This document shows positions 47,101-55,265 of a stretch of 64,000 bases of DNA, one piece after another. Each line of letters opens with the position of its first letter. Within the stretch, counting starts at the first letter, position 1. The position numbers were made by a program, and so were the translations under genes. The notes beneath the pieces are model-generated. The model did not search any database and was not told the DNA's origin. It saw nothing but the letters and a program-made list of their open reading frames with translations. This DNA is from Acanthopleura granulata (lineage: Eukaryota; Mollusca; Polyplacophora; Chitonida; Chitonidae), in NCBI GenBank assembly GCA_016165875.1, contig JABBOT010000033.1, forward strand, positions 1,097,357 through 1,161,356, read 5' to 3'.

Positions 47101-50100
47101 AAGCCACGCCCATTTCTCAGCTGAAGAACACAACAATCCGTCTGAACCCTTAGATTTACAGGTGAAAAAAATGCCCCACGACGCCAGAAGTCCGTCAACG
47201 AACGCGTGGAGAACTGAGGCCTATCAGGAAATGCCCTGTCAAAGTGAGCAACAAACCATGCTTCCCTTGGACCTCAGCATCGTCAAGTCAGAGCCAATGG
47301 ATGAGTCATACGAGCAGTGTTGCATGACAGAGGCCACGCCTCTTAACTACAGTAGCTTGGAGACGGAGAAGGTAAGAGCTGTCGGCCCGTTGCCAGATCT
47401 GATCCAGGCACCAAGCGACGACCAGGTGATGGGAGAGAAAGAAAGTCTGAAACAAGAACAGGTGAGTCTGTGGCCGATAGTGGCTTAAGAATTACCTCCC
47501 TTGAGGTCACTCTTCACCATATTTAGCAATTTTTTAATATTTTATTATGGGTCTATTGGTGAGAATCGGCAGAGGCCCATCATAGAGGCTTGAAAAAATG
47601 TGGAGAAATTGGCTAGACATTAAAATGGTGGAAATAAAGAATAAAGTGGTAGCGTCATCAGACGGCAGGTATGACATTTGACCTGACCCCTTGGGTTACT
47701 GTCCAAGAATATTGGACTGGACTAGAGGTAAAAACCGAAATAGAGGGGGTGTTAGTCTATCTATTTTGACATTAGTCGCAACACTTGAGTCCATCACCCG
47801 TACTCAAAAAAATCGCCGCAGATCTCCGAACTCAAAGTTGATGGAACTGCTTTCGTCTGTACTTGTGTCACGCGTATGACCTGACCCCTTGGGTTACTGT
47901 CCAAGAGTATATAACGGACAGGTACCTTGCCTGTCGCATTTACAGCCTGTGCAAATTTCCAGGCAATGTACAAGTCACACAGGAAGTGTCGCGCGTGGTT
48001 GGAAGACATGCAAGTTTTGTAAGTCAAGAAGATTAAATAATCAGATTTGTCACATGAAATAAAGTATTGTCATCTAAATAAAAAAACACAAAATATTGCA
48101 CAGAGGCAAAAATGTGTGAAAATGAGGCCCTTGCTCTGACAAACTCAAAGGTACAAGCACTCTCTTTCACAAGAGAGAAACAACAACAACACCATAGTAC
48201 TTTTTATATTCGAATCAGTTTTAGTAGTTGGTGGTTTTGCAACCCACCAAAACTGAAAATTGTCGCCTGCTGGCTACTAATGAACACCCAGATATATAAA
48301 CTTTCTTTTCTTAGCAATCACATCAAAAATAAGCTTCACAAGCCGAATTAATGTGATAATAGGATAAGAACATATTTAACTTAATTTTATAATTATTACA
48401 AAAATGTACATAGCTTATGCTTTCATGGTATCCCAGCAAGGCTCACATGCAATTTTTCACCTTTGTATCTCTTTCAGGGTAACTTCAGCAGTGGTTCTGT
48501 GCATGTGAGTGCCTGCAGACATTTCTTTGCTATTATAGAATTTTAATGAGCATATTATTAAACAAATATCTTGAAGCATTTGCAGCTTTGTGGACAATCT
48601 TAATTCGGTATTGAAAGAAATGTGATCTTCCGTTTTATTTATTTATGTATTTCATTGGTGTTGTATGCCATACCCAAGAATGTTTCACAAATACGACGGT
48701 GAGAGGAAACCAGACAGAGCCTGAGGGAAACCCACATTCATATCTGCAGGTTGCTGGAGTTTCGGGTTTGAGTATACTCATATAAATGCTTCTTGAAAAT
48801 ACCCCTTCCCCATCCTCACGAATCAAGTGTCCAATTGAAATTAGCAATTTTAACATACGGATTAACTGTTAGCTCTGATGTTGAATGATGAATCTGTAAA
48901 CTTTTTTAAAAATTTTATTTCATTTGCGAGTAATTTCGCTACACATGCATTTCATATGACTGTACTACATTTGTTGATCGGTTGTTTTCTATGGGGTCTT
49001 CTGCATGCATGTAACTGTAAATTTCCATAACATTGGTGTTAGGAGTTCAGTGATTTTGTGCAAGGTCTCAAGTCAGCTGGCAATACTCAAACCATAATTA
49101 TGTGGTGATAGTTTTCAGTTGACAAAATACATCTAGTTGATGCCCCTCACCAGTTATAAGCATGAGTTGTATATTTGAAGGGTGCAAAGACTTAAGGCAG
49201 TATTGGGCTGAAAATTTTCCCTAATACAAGCTTGACAAAAATTTAGAATAAACAGGTATTGTGCTATGGTGTGTTAACCTTGACCTATTGCAATGTACAG
49301 CAGTGGTACAAGTAATAAAGATATTTTGGACTTAGTTTGTGCTCACACAATCCAAACAAATAGAAATGGTAAGGACTTAGTTGCAAAAGTTTGTTAGGGA
49401 AAATGTCTACAGTCTCACAGTATCTCACAAGATGACATTCTCCATGACGGACACTATAACGGATAGGCACTTTGTGGGTGACATTCTCCATTACGGACAC
49501 AATAACGGATAGGCACTTTGTGGGTGACATTCTCCATTACGGACACTATAACGGATAGGCACTTTGTGGGTGACATTCTCCATTACGGACACAATAACGG
49601 ATAGGCACTTTGTGGGTGACATTCTCCATTACGGACACAATAACGGATAGGCACTTTGTGCGTGACATTCTCCATTACGGACACAGTAACGGATAGGCAC
49701 TTTGTGCGTGACATTCTCCATTACGGACACAATAACGGATAAGCACTTTGTGGGTGACATTCTCCATTACGGACACAATAACGGATAGGCACTTTGTGGG
49801 TGACATTCTCCATTACCGACACAATAACGGATAGGCACTTTGTGCGTGACATTCTCCATTACGGACACAATAACGGATAGGCACTTTGTGGGTGACATTC
49901 TCCATTACCGACACAATAACGGATATGCACTTTGTGCGTGACATTCTCCATTACGGACACAATAACGGAAAAGCACTTTGTGCGTGACATTCTCCATTAC
50001 GGACACAGTAACGGATAGGCACTTTGTGGGTGACATTCTCCATTACGGACACAATAACGGATAGGCACTTTGTGCGTGACATTCTCCATTACGGACACAA

Positions 50101-52531
50101 TAACGGATAGGCACTTTGTACGTGCACTCTCCATTACGGACACAATAACGGATAGGCACTTTGTGCGTGACATTCTCCATTACGGACACAATAACGGATA
50201 GGCACTTTGTGCGTGACATTCTCCATTACCGACACAATAACGGATAGGCACTTTGTGCGTGACATTCTCCATTACGGACACAATAACGGATAGGCACTTT
50301 CTGCATGGAGAAGACTAAAGAATTTTACTGGAAGACAGCTGGTCACCAGTTAGAAGAAGAATAAACGCAGAAGAAGGGCAACAGACCCATTTTACAGCCC
50401 TTGGGCTCCAGTTTATTTATTTGATTGGTGTTTTATGCTATTTCACTTATAGGACAGTGGCAAGCCTTATGATGGGGGGAAAACCGGGCAGAAACCCAAG
50501 TTAAGAAGATTTGTATATACACATGACAGTTTCTAGTATCAGCTGTTCTTGTGTAAAACTATACTCCAGATGTGACCCAGGGAAAGTCTTGTTTTGAAAT
50601 TGAAGATGCAGAAATCCTGTATGCTTCTGTCACTCAGTATAAATACAACAGTCAAACGAAATTTAAAGAAGAAAGGACAACTCATTTCATATTTTGAATT
50701 CTTTACATGGAATCACTTTTTTGCAACATGTGCTGCAGATCACATCATTTTTCCTCCCATGGGTCACTTTTTTGCGACGTGCTGATGATCACATCATTTT
50801 TCCTCCCATGGGTCACTTTTTTGCGACATGTGCTGCAGATCACATCATTTTTCCTCCCATGGGTCACTTTTTTGCGACGTGCTGATAATCACATCATTTT
50901 TCCTCCCATGGGTCACTTTTTTGCGACATGCTGATGATCACATCATTTTTCCTCCCATGGGTCACTTTTTTGCGACGTGCTAAAGATCACATCATTTTTC
51001 CTCCCATGGGTCACTTTTTTGCGACGTGCTGATGATCACATCATTTTTCCTCCCATGGGTCACTTTTTTGCGACGTGCTGAAGATCACATCATTTTTCCT
51101 CCCATGGGTCACTTTTTTGCGACGTGCTGAGATCACATCATTTTTCCTCCCATGGGTCACTTTTTTGCGACGTGCTGAAGATCACATCATTTTTCCTCCC
51201 ATGGGTCACTTTTTTGCGACGTGCTGATGATCACATCATTTTTCCTCCCATGGGTCACTTTTTTGCGACGTGCTGATGATCACATCATTTTTCCTCCCAT
51301 GGGTCACTTTTTTGCGACGTGCTGATGATCACATCATTTTTCCTCCCATGGGTCACTTTTTTGCGACGTGCTGAAGATCACATCATTTTTCCTCCCATGG
51401 GTCACTTTTACTTATGCAACCTTACCAGGTACATGCATCTGATAAGGTACAGGAGTTATAAAATGCTTTTAAAATTTCGAAGGGAATAGCTTTTGAAGAA
51501 AAACAAGTTGACTGGATTTAGCTTAGAAGTCAAAAGGTGTGTGAAATAGTTCCTGTTTTTCATGCCAAAGTCTGTCTAATCCCTGGTCTGAAGACTGAAT
51601 TTGTGTTTTGCAGAGCTCTGATGACTTCATAGACCTTAGTAACAAGAGCAAGAAGAAAGAGATAAAGGCCCTCGTTCCTATCGCACTGTTTATCAACCAA
51701 ATGGAGAAAGAAGCTGGTTCTGGCACAGCAGAGGTGGCATCAGTGTCAGGGGAGACAACTTCAGCAGCCACCAACGGGGAGCAAGCCAAGCTGTCCAATG
51801 TCGCTAGTTCTTCACCAACGATCAAGTCATTGCTGCAGAGGAAGACGCCGTTGAAGCGTCCACTTGTACCGACATGTGTTATGTGCCACATGACGTTTGC
51901 AAACCAACATCAGCTGTCGGCTCACATGGTCGGGAAGCACGCGACGGATGGGGCCAATTTGAATTTAGCAAAGAGGAAGTTGTTTCAGTGTACTGTGTGT
52001 GCGAAAATTTTCAAGGAAGGCTCGCGTTTGGAAAGACACATGAAGACGCACAAGGAAGCGTGGCAAGCGCAGTGCTCTGGCTGCAAGCAGGTTTTCAAGG
52101 ATCGGGATAAGTATTCAGAGCACACATTGCTGTGTTCGCCGGAAGGGCTTCGCTGTGATAGTTGTGGGGAGGTGTTCGGGGATCGCCCCACCTACACCCA
52201 GCACGTCAAAACCCATCACTCGGACGCCACATTTCTCGTCAAACCGTATCAGTGTGCGATTTGCAACAGCGCTTTTGAGGACTGCAATTTGTTACAGGAG
52301 CACATGGACCGTCACAAATCCGGGCAGATCACAGTGCCGTGTCGCAGGTGTGGCCAGCAGTTCGCCTCGTGGCGAGTGGACAGCGGCGGCTGGTCGTCCA
52401 TTTGTGAAGAATGCGAAGCCAAGTGGCCTAGAGACCAGGCTAAAGCGTCACTGTTACGGCAGAGTTTGTCTGGCATGTCAGTACTATTACAAGCCGTCGA
52501 GCGAACTGTCGGAGGGCCAGCAGTCAAGTAA
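32077..52531 (+). CDS. IRF DNA-binding domain / C2H2 zinc-finger fusion transcription factor (eight exons)
   Basis: Predicted nuclear DNA-binding regulator. Exons: 32077-32134 (coding part), 36242-36387, 39710-40433, 43049-43225, 44445-44545, 45563-45692, 46122-47461, 51614-52531. All junctions are GT/AG with matching phase and no internal stop, giving 1197 aa (1206 with the optional 27-nt exon at 48478-48504). Residues 1-252 are a Ser/Thr/Val/Pro-rich extension. Residues 253-366 are an IRF domain, closest by eye to IRF1/2 (RLRMRPWL, IPWKHA, YAIHTG, WKANFRCALNSL). Residues 370-970 are acidic and Ser-rich, with four PLDL motifs and ψKxE sites. Residues 980-1159 are five C2H2/C2HC fingers plus a CxxC...CxxC knuckle. 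No IRF-association domain is visible. The start at 32077 has a good Kozak context (GTCATGG), but the frame is open upstream in the exon, so a more 5' start is possible. Confidence 0.85.
32230..32408 (+). repeat. SINE-A with internal deletions
   Basis: GTGCGATCGCTGTGAGTTCA, CTGCCAGCAACCTGCGCATG, GTCGTATAAGTGAAATATTC and the tail GCCAATCAAAGAAATAAATA are present, with much of the core deleted. It lies about 100 bases past exon A. Confidence 0.75.
32409..36241 (+). other. Intron A-B, no further feature
   Basis: AT-rich intronic sequence. I see no SINE, minisatellite or additional phase-compatible exon with a convincing domain. Confidence 0.5.
36242..36387 (+). CDS. IRF-zinc-finger gene, exon B
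   Basis: 146 nt between acceptor CTTTTCACACAG and donor GTGAGATC. Enters in phase 1 and leaves in phase 0. It encodes residues 20-68, including MLSLKSKGKGTAAQRDE and LTVRLIVGENG. No domain recognised. Its Met (36268-36270 region) is an alternative start if exon A is noncoding. Confidence 0.7.
36512..36992. repeat. Minisatellite, about 93-bp unit, five copies, SINE-B-derived
   Basis: Repeats begin at 36541, 36634, 36728, 36821 and 36914 (ATTGTCTGCCTCGGTGTTGG). Each unit contains GGGAGATCAGAGATCAG, TCCTGACTTGGGGCATACCA and AAGACTTG. These match the SINE-B head (GGGAGATCTGAGTTC... GGGTCATGCCAAAGAC), so the array looks like an internal expansion of a SINE-B. A SINE-B-like 3' end sits at 37102-37160. 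Plus-strand open frames here are repeat artefacts. Confidence 0.85.
37073..37160 (+). repeat. (TA)n and SINE-B-like 3' end
   Basis: (TA)n at 37073-37098, then GGACACATGACTGAAAAATT GTTGAGTGTAACATAAAACC and CATATATACATATGC, like the end of the SINE-B copy near 63020-63085. Confidence 0.55.
37790..38268. repeat. Minisatellite, 35-bp unit, about 13 copies
   Basis: Repeats of GAAAGAGTGGGATAAGTTAG plus TTGTCAGTGTTGTCT with few substitutions and one shortened unit near 38195. In the IRF-zinc-finger intron B-C. Confidence 0.95.
39197..39470 (+). repeat. SINE-A, full length
   Basis: GGGGGTTTCCATGGCTCAGA, TGGTTAGCGCACTAGC (A box), CTGTGAGTTCAAGTCC, GTCGTGGGTTTCCCCC, CTGGCTGCTATCGTATAAG and a CAAGTCAAATAAAAAAAATG tail. 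It is followed at once by the 21-bp array. Confidence 0.85.
39470..39668. repeat. Minisatellite, about 21-bp unit
   Basis: Repeats of CAACTCACCTTAGTAATCGTA, about nine copies, ending 40 bases before exon C. Similar text (AACTCACCTTAGTAATTATA) at 39129-39200, before the SINE-A, suggests the SINE was inserted within the array. Confidence 0.9.
39710..40433 (+). CDS. IRF-zinc-finger gene, exon C (N-terminal extension and first half of IRF domain)
   Basis: 724 nt after acceptor ATTCTTGCAG, ending ...CCATCCATACAG before GTGAGG. Residues 69-309 plus one base of Gly310. Residues 69-252 are low-complexity Ser/Thr/Val/Pro/Lys-rich. The IRF domain starts at residue 253 (RLRMRPWL) with W259, PGLQW, IFSIPWKHA, GRTW and YAIHT. 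The IRF1 position that is Trp in SWAIHTG is Tyr here. Confidence 0.93.
40421..42440. repeat. Minisatellite, 39/40-bp unit, about 50 copies of the exon C splice donor
   Basis: Each unit reads CCATCCATACAGGTGAGGTT TTGAGCTTTG followed by ACTCACTACA (40) or GTCACTGTG (39). The first unit overlaps the last 13 bases of exon C and its donor, so the exon/intron boundary itself has been amplified. The 39-base block near 41560-41740 is open in frame and re-encodes AIHTGEVLSFGHC; this is repeat read-through, not a separate gene. Confidence 0.97.
43049..43225 (+). CDS. IRF-zinc-finger gene, exon D (second half of IRF domain)
   Basis: 177 nt between acceptor GTTTGACCAG and donor GTGCGT, phase 1 to phase 1, residues 310-368. 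It carries WKANFRCALNSLHDVEELHD RS and AYKLYRFLEG. The recognition-helix residues that contact GAAA in IRF1 (Arg, Cys, Asn, Ser of RCAxNS) are all present. Confidence 0.95.
43234..43420 (-). repeat. SINE-A, minus orientation, next to a splice donor
   Basis: TTCATTCATTTCATTGGAGT tail, CTCGAGAATATTTCACTTAT, GGCAGCCAGCATTATGG and CATCTGCAGGTTGCTGGCAA are present, with a duplicated ACCATCTG(G/C)AGGTTGCTG. It begins about 9 bases after the exon D donor. Confidence 0.8.
44445..44545 (+). CDS. IRF-zinc-finger gene, exon E
   Basis: 101 nt between acceptor CTATTTTCCAG and donor GTAAGG, phase 1 to phase 0, residues 369-402. Ser/Gly/Asp-rich linker (GRRLSESSGGDIADMSEDQS). No domain. Confidence 0.8.
45040..45390. 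repeat. Two diverged copies of a dispersed repeat
   Basis: CACATGTAGGAAAGTTAGTC ... TTGCCAAAGGTTGGGTGGTT (about 45065-45150) and CACATGTGGGAAAGTTTGAC ... TTACCAGAGGTTGGTGGTTT (about 45307-45370). Further weak copies lie near 7568, 15258, 42640 and 45845. Family unknown. Confidence 0.5.
45563..45692 (+). CDS. IRF-zinc-finger gene, exon F
   Basis: 130 nt between acceptor TTTTTTTTAG and donor GTAAGT, phase 0 to phase 1, residues 403-445. It includes LCLPHPPEIKDHNYSFVKS and LVNECVRVID. No domain recognised. Confidence 0.85.
46122..47461 (+). CDS. IRF-zinc-finger gene, exon G (acidic region with PLDL and SUMO-type motifs)
   Basis: 1340 nt between acceptor CTTGTTTTAG and donor GTGAGT, residues 446-892. 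Acidic/Lys-rich start (about 453-490), a basic stretch at 602-611 (RMKRRNLQPR), and PLDL motifs at 669-673 (PLDLR), 738-742 (PLDLS), 788-792 (PLDLQ) and 827-831 (PLDLS). PxDLS is the known binding motif for the corepressor CtBP. ψKxE sites occur at K532, K675, K834 and K889. The modules PLDLRIKTEPMDETYE and PLDLSIVKSEPMDESYE are near-duplicates. Reading past the donor gives a stop after eight codons. Confidence 0.92.
48478..48504 (+). CDS. Possible 27-nt cassette microexon (GNFSSGSVH)
   Basis: 27 bases between TTTGTATCTCTTTCAG and GTGAGTG, both strong splice sites. Length is a multiple of three and phase 0 fits between exons G and H, so it could be included or skipped without frame change. 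It would add nine residues between the PLDL region and the zinc-finger exon. No homologue to compare. Confidence 0.4.
48634..48775 (-). repeat. SINE-A, minus orientation, partial
   Basis: TTTTATTTATTTATGTATTT tail, CCAAGAATGTTTCACAAATA, GAGAGGAAACCAGACAGAGC and ATCTGCAGGTTGCTGG are present. Truncated before the head. Confidence 0.7.
49432..50306. repeat. Minisatellite, 45-bp unit, about 20 copies
   Basis: Repeats of GTGACATTCTCCATTACGGA plus CACAATAACGGATAGGCACT TTGTG, highly uniform with G/C and A/G variants, in intron G-H. 45 bases is 15 codons, so frames stay open locally, but the composition and context are intronic. Confidence 0.96.
50412..50502 (-). repeat. SINE-A 3' fragment
   Basis: TTTATTTATTTGATTGGTGT TTTATGC, ATTTCACTTATAGGACAGTG and GGGAAAACCGGGCAGAAACC are present, then truncated. 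Confidence 0.6.
50707..51408. repeat. Minisatellite, 48-50-bp unit, about 14 near-identical copies
   Basis: Repeats of GATCACATCATTTTTCCTCC plus CATGGGTCACTTTTTTGCGA CGTGCTGAT. Units differ almost only at the GATGATC/GAAGATC/GATAATC junction, implying recent amplification. It ends about 200 bases before exon H. Confidence 0.96.
51614..52531 (+). CDS. IRF-zinc-finger gene, exon H (C2H2 zinc fingers, terminal exon)
   Basis: 918 nt from acceptor TGTGTTTTGCAG to TAA, phase 0, residues 893-1197. Finger 1: C980, C983, H996, H1001. Finger 2: C1018, C1021, H1034, H1038. Finger 3 is C2HC: C1046, C1049, H1062, C1066. Finger 4: C1073, C1076, H1089, H1093. Finger 5: C1106, C1109, H1122, H1126. A four-Cys knuckle follows (C1135, C1138, C1156, C1159). 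Linkers are long and not TGEKP-type. A basic segment RKTPLKRP (968-975) is NLS-like. No Met begins the frame at the acceptor, supporting that it is a downstream exon. Confidence 0.93.
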   Translation, partial: SSDDFIDLSNKSKKKEIKALVPIALFINQMEKEAGSGTAEVASVSGETTSAATNGEQAKLSNVASSSPTIKSLLQRKTPLKRPLVPTCVMCHMTFANQHQLSAHMVGKHATDGANLNLAKRKLFQCTVCAKIFKEGSRLERHMKTHKEAWQAQCSGCKQVFKDRDKYSEHTLLCSPEGLRCDSCGEVFGDRPTYTQHVKTHHSDATFLVKPYQCAICNSAFEDCNLLQEHMDRHKSGQITVPCRRCGQQFASWRVDSGGWSSICEECEAKWPRDQAKASLLRQSLSGMSVLLQAVERTVGGPAVK

Positions 52532-53413
52532 CACATACAACTGTTCAGTCAGAATTGGTTACCTGAGTTAACGGTGTTTTTTGTCCCGTTTATCTTTGAA
52601 GTTAAATTTTCTCGCCAATTTATTTATGAATTTATATGCACACTTCAGTATGAGGTACAGTATGCAGTAGTATTATACACAGGACACAAGGAATTATCTG
52701 CTTGGAAGAAATGCACGAGACATGACATTAGGGTTTTGATTTTAATTGCACAATGAACAAGAAAGAATCATGCTTCTATGCCCAAGTTCTTTAGTGTATT
52801 TTTGTTTTTTGCCATAGTATTTGAACTGAAACTAAGGAAATCTCGGCAAACCGTCACTACTAACAATTACGTGGAAGAAAAAGTTTTTCAAAGGTTCGTC
52901 TGTTTTGTTCTTAGTGAATCATTTTGAATCAGTTTCCTGCTGTCAGATGTAAGAGGTATGAAAGTAGAAAAGATTTCATTGGTCAGTCTTAGCGCACAAA
53001 TTGAAACACATGCATTTATTGGTTACTGTTATGGACAGCAAGTGAGAGCGACAAATCTTCTGATTGGTGCTTCGGGGTAAAGCAATTCATTACAATATTT
53101 CCTGTTGGTGAAGATAGGCAAGGCTTGAGTTACCTGAATTTTGATTGCTTCAATTAAGAGCGCTGATGTTGATTATCTTGTGGCCCGTTTGAAACTTGTT
53201 CCAGTAAATTTTATATCTTTGAGGCAAATGTCTGTTAACGACCTTGTGTTTGTCGTTACACGGTATAGTTTGTTTAAAGTTGTTGCATTTTTAAAGTTGA
53301 GCCTCAGGAATGTTCGTGTTACCTTAATTAGTTTCTTATGTTGAATTTGATATCTCTGGAAGTTCAAATTGTTAATAACTTAAAAATCATCATCACTACA
53401 GTTTTGCATTAAA
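52532..53413 (+). other. Probable 3' UTR of the IRF-zinc-finger gene
   Basis: AT-rich sequence after the TAA. The first plausible poly(A) hexamer I noticed is ATTAAA at 53408-53413; AATAAA at 55983-55988 and near 56960 would give much longer UTRs. Extent is inferred. Confidence 0.35.
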
Positions 53414-53457
53414 TCCCTGTCATTCATTCATTGATGAGCGGTGTCTTACATGTACAT

Positions 53458-54095
53458 ATAGGTATGGCTGAATTCAGATTGCAACACTATTTACTGCTAC
53501 ATGTAGGTCTGGCTGAATTCAGATTGCAACACCAGTTACTGCTACATGTAGGTCTGGCTGAATTCAGATTGCAACACTAGTAGCTGCTACATGTAGGTAT
53601 GGCTGAATTCAGATTGCAACACCAGTTACTGCTACATGTAGGTCTGGCTGAATTCAGATTGCAACACTAGTTACTGCTACATATAGGTATGGCTGAATTC
53701 AGATTGCAACACTAGTTACTGCTACATGTAGGTCTGGCTGAATTCAGATTGCAACACCAGTTACTGCTACATGTAGGTCTGGCTGAATTGAGATTGCAAC
53801 ACTAGTTACTGCTACATGTAGGTATGGCTGAATTCAGATTGCAACACCAGTTACTGCTACATGTAGGTCTGGCTGAATTCAGATTGCAACACCAGTTACT
53901 GCTACATGTAGGTATGGCTGAATTCAGATTGCAACACCAGTTACTGCTACATGTAGGTCTGGCTGAATTCAGATTGCAACACCAGTTACTGCTACATGTA
54001 GGTCTGGCTGAATTCAGATTGCAACACCAGTTACTGCTACATGTAGGTCTGGCTGAATTCAGATTGCAACACTAGTAGCTGCTACATGTAGGCTG
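53458..54095. repeat. Minisatellite, 45-bp unit, about 14 copies
   Basis: Repeats of GGTCTGGCTGAATTCAGATT plus GCAACACCAGTTACTGCTAC ATGTA. An 83-codon plus-strand open frame merely reads the repeat. Lies just downstream of the IRF-zinc-finger gene, possibly within a long 3' UTR. Confidence 0.96.
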
Positions 54096-54159
54096 AGTCA
54101 GATTGGAACCCTGGGTTTTGGTGTGGTGAAATGTAGATCAGAACTAGCTCGTTTTTGGT

Positions 54160-54570
54160 ATTGTCAGATATAGATTGGAAGTTTGGTTTTTGGTAAAACA
54201 AGATTTAAAGTGGGACAAGCTGGTTTTTGGTATGGAAAGATTGATTGGGACACTGATCTTTTGGTACATGGTGAGATTCAAATTAGGAACACTTGGTTTG
54301 GGTACGGTTAGATTCGGGTTGGGTCACTGGTTGTTGGCATGGTCACATGTACATGTATATTAAGATCGGAACGCCCATTTTTGGTATGGTTACATTCGAA
54401 TTGGGACACCCATTTTCGGTATGGTTACGTTTGAATTGGGACACCCATTTTCAGTATGGTTACTTTCAAATCGGGACACCAATTTTCAGTATGGTTGCAT
54501 TCAAATCAGGACAGCCATTTTCGGTATGGTTGCATTCAAATTGGGACACAAGTTCTCATGATGGTTAGAT
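54160..54570. repeat. Degenerate minisatellite, about 35-37-bp unit
   Basis: Imperfect repeats of TTTTCGGTATGGTTACATTC plus AAATTGGGACACCCA, clearest at 54365-54560 and decaying toward 54160. Confidence 0.8.
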
Positions 54571-55170
54571 TGGGACCAGAGTGGAATACGTGACTTTTGT
54601 CAGAGTGTGTTTGCGTTAATGTTCTGTATGTCAGGTGTATTTTACCTCTTTGTGAGAAAGATTTCTGAAGGTGCATTTGCATTTGCAGGATGGAAGATGT
54701 AGAAAGCTGAGAAAAAAGCCTTGGAATGATAAAGTAGATTATTTTGTTTGGTCTGATGCCAAAATATGAGAGAAATTTGCATGTTGAGGCTAACTGCCAT
54801 GTCTTGATTGCCTAAATTGCATTTTATAACACACATGTAATTGATTAAGTTCCTTGAATTCTAAATTGACAATTGTGTACATAAAAATTATGCAGAGTTG
54901 TGTTATTAAAATAATAACTTACTATTCACATTCCCTTATTAGGAAATTAATGATATTATTGGAAATACATTGAATTGTAAGTTGATGATATTGATGAAAG
55001 AGCACAATCAGCAACACAGAAAGTTTTGAAAATTCTGTGGCATTGCTTAACAGCAGCATTTTACTTTTGTCAGTTGAAACAGAAAACTAAGCATTCAGAG
55101 TTTGCCAAAATACATCAGTATGTAACCCAGAGTTGCGGTAGCAAAGTGAAAGCCCTCAGCTGTTGGGTGA

Positions 55171-55265
55171 TGTTTTTATACGCCTGTAATTAGGCGGAGC
55201 ATGTAACAGTATACCGATTTTGTCCGTCTGTCTGTCCGTATTCAGGTTAGGGGTATATGCATATC
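55171..55265. repeat. Probable dispersed repeat fragment
   Basis: TTTTTATACGCCTGTAATTA GGCGGAGCATGTAACAG, then TTTGTCCGTCTGTCTGTCCG. The small hairpin CGCCTGTAATTAGGCG and TGTCCGTC run resemble a dispersed element I associate with mollusc genomes. Only one copy is in this window, so support is weak. Confidence 0.3.

Noticed and set aside
53824..54075. 83-codon frame of 15-residue repeats
   Set aside because: 45-bp minisatellite read-through with no domain or start context.
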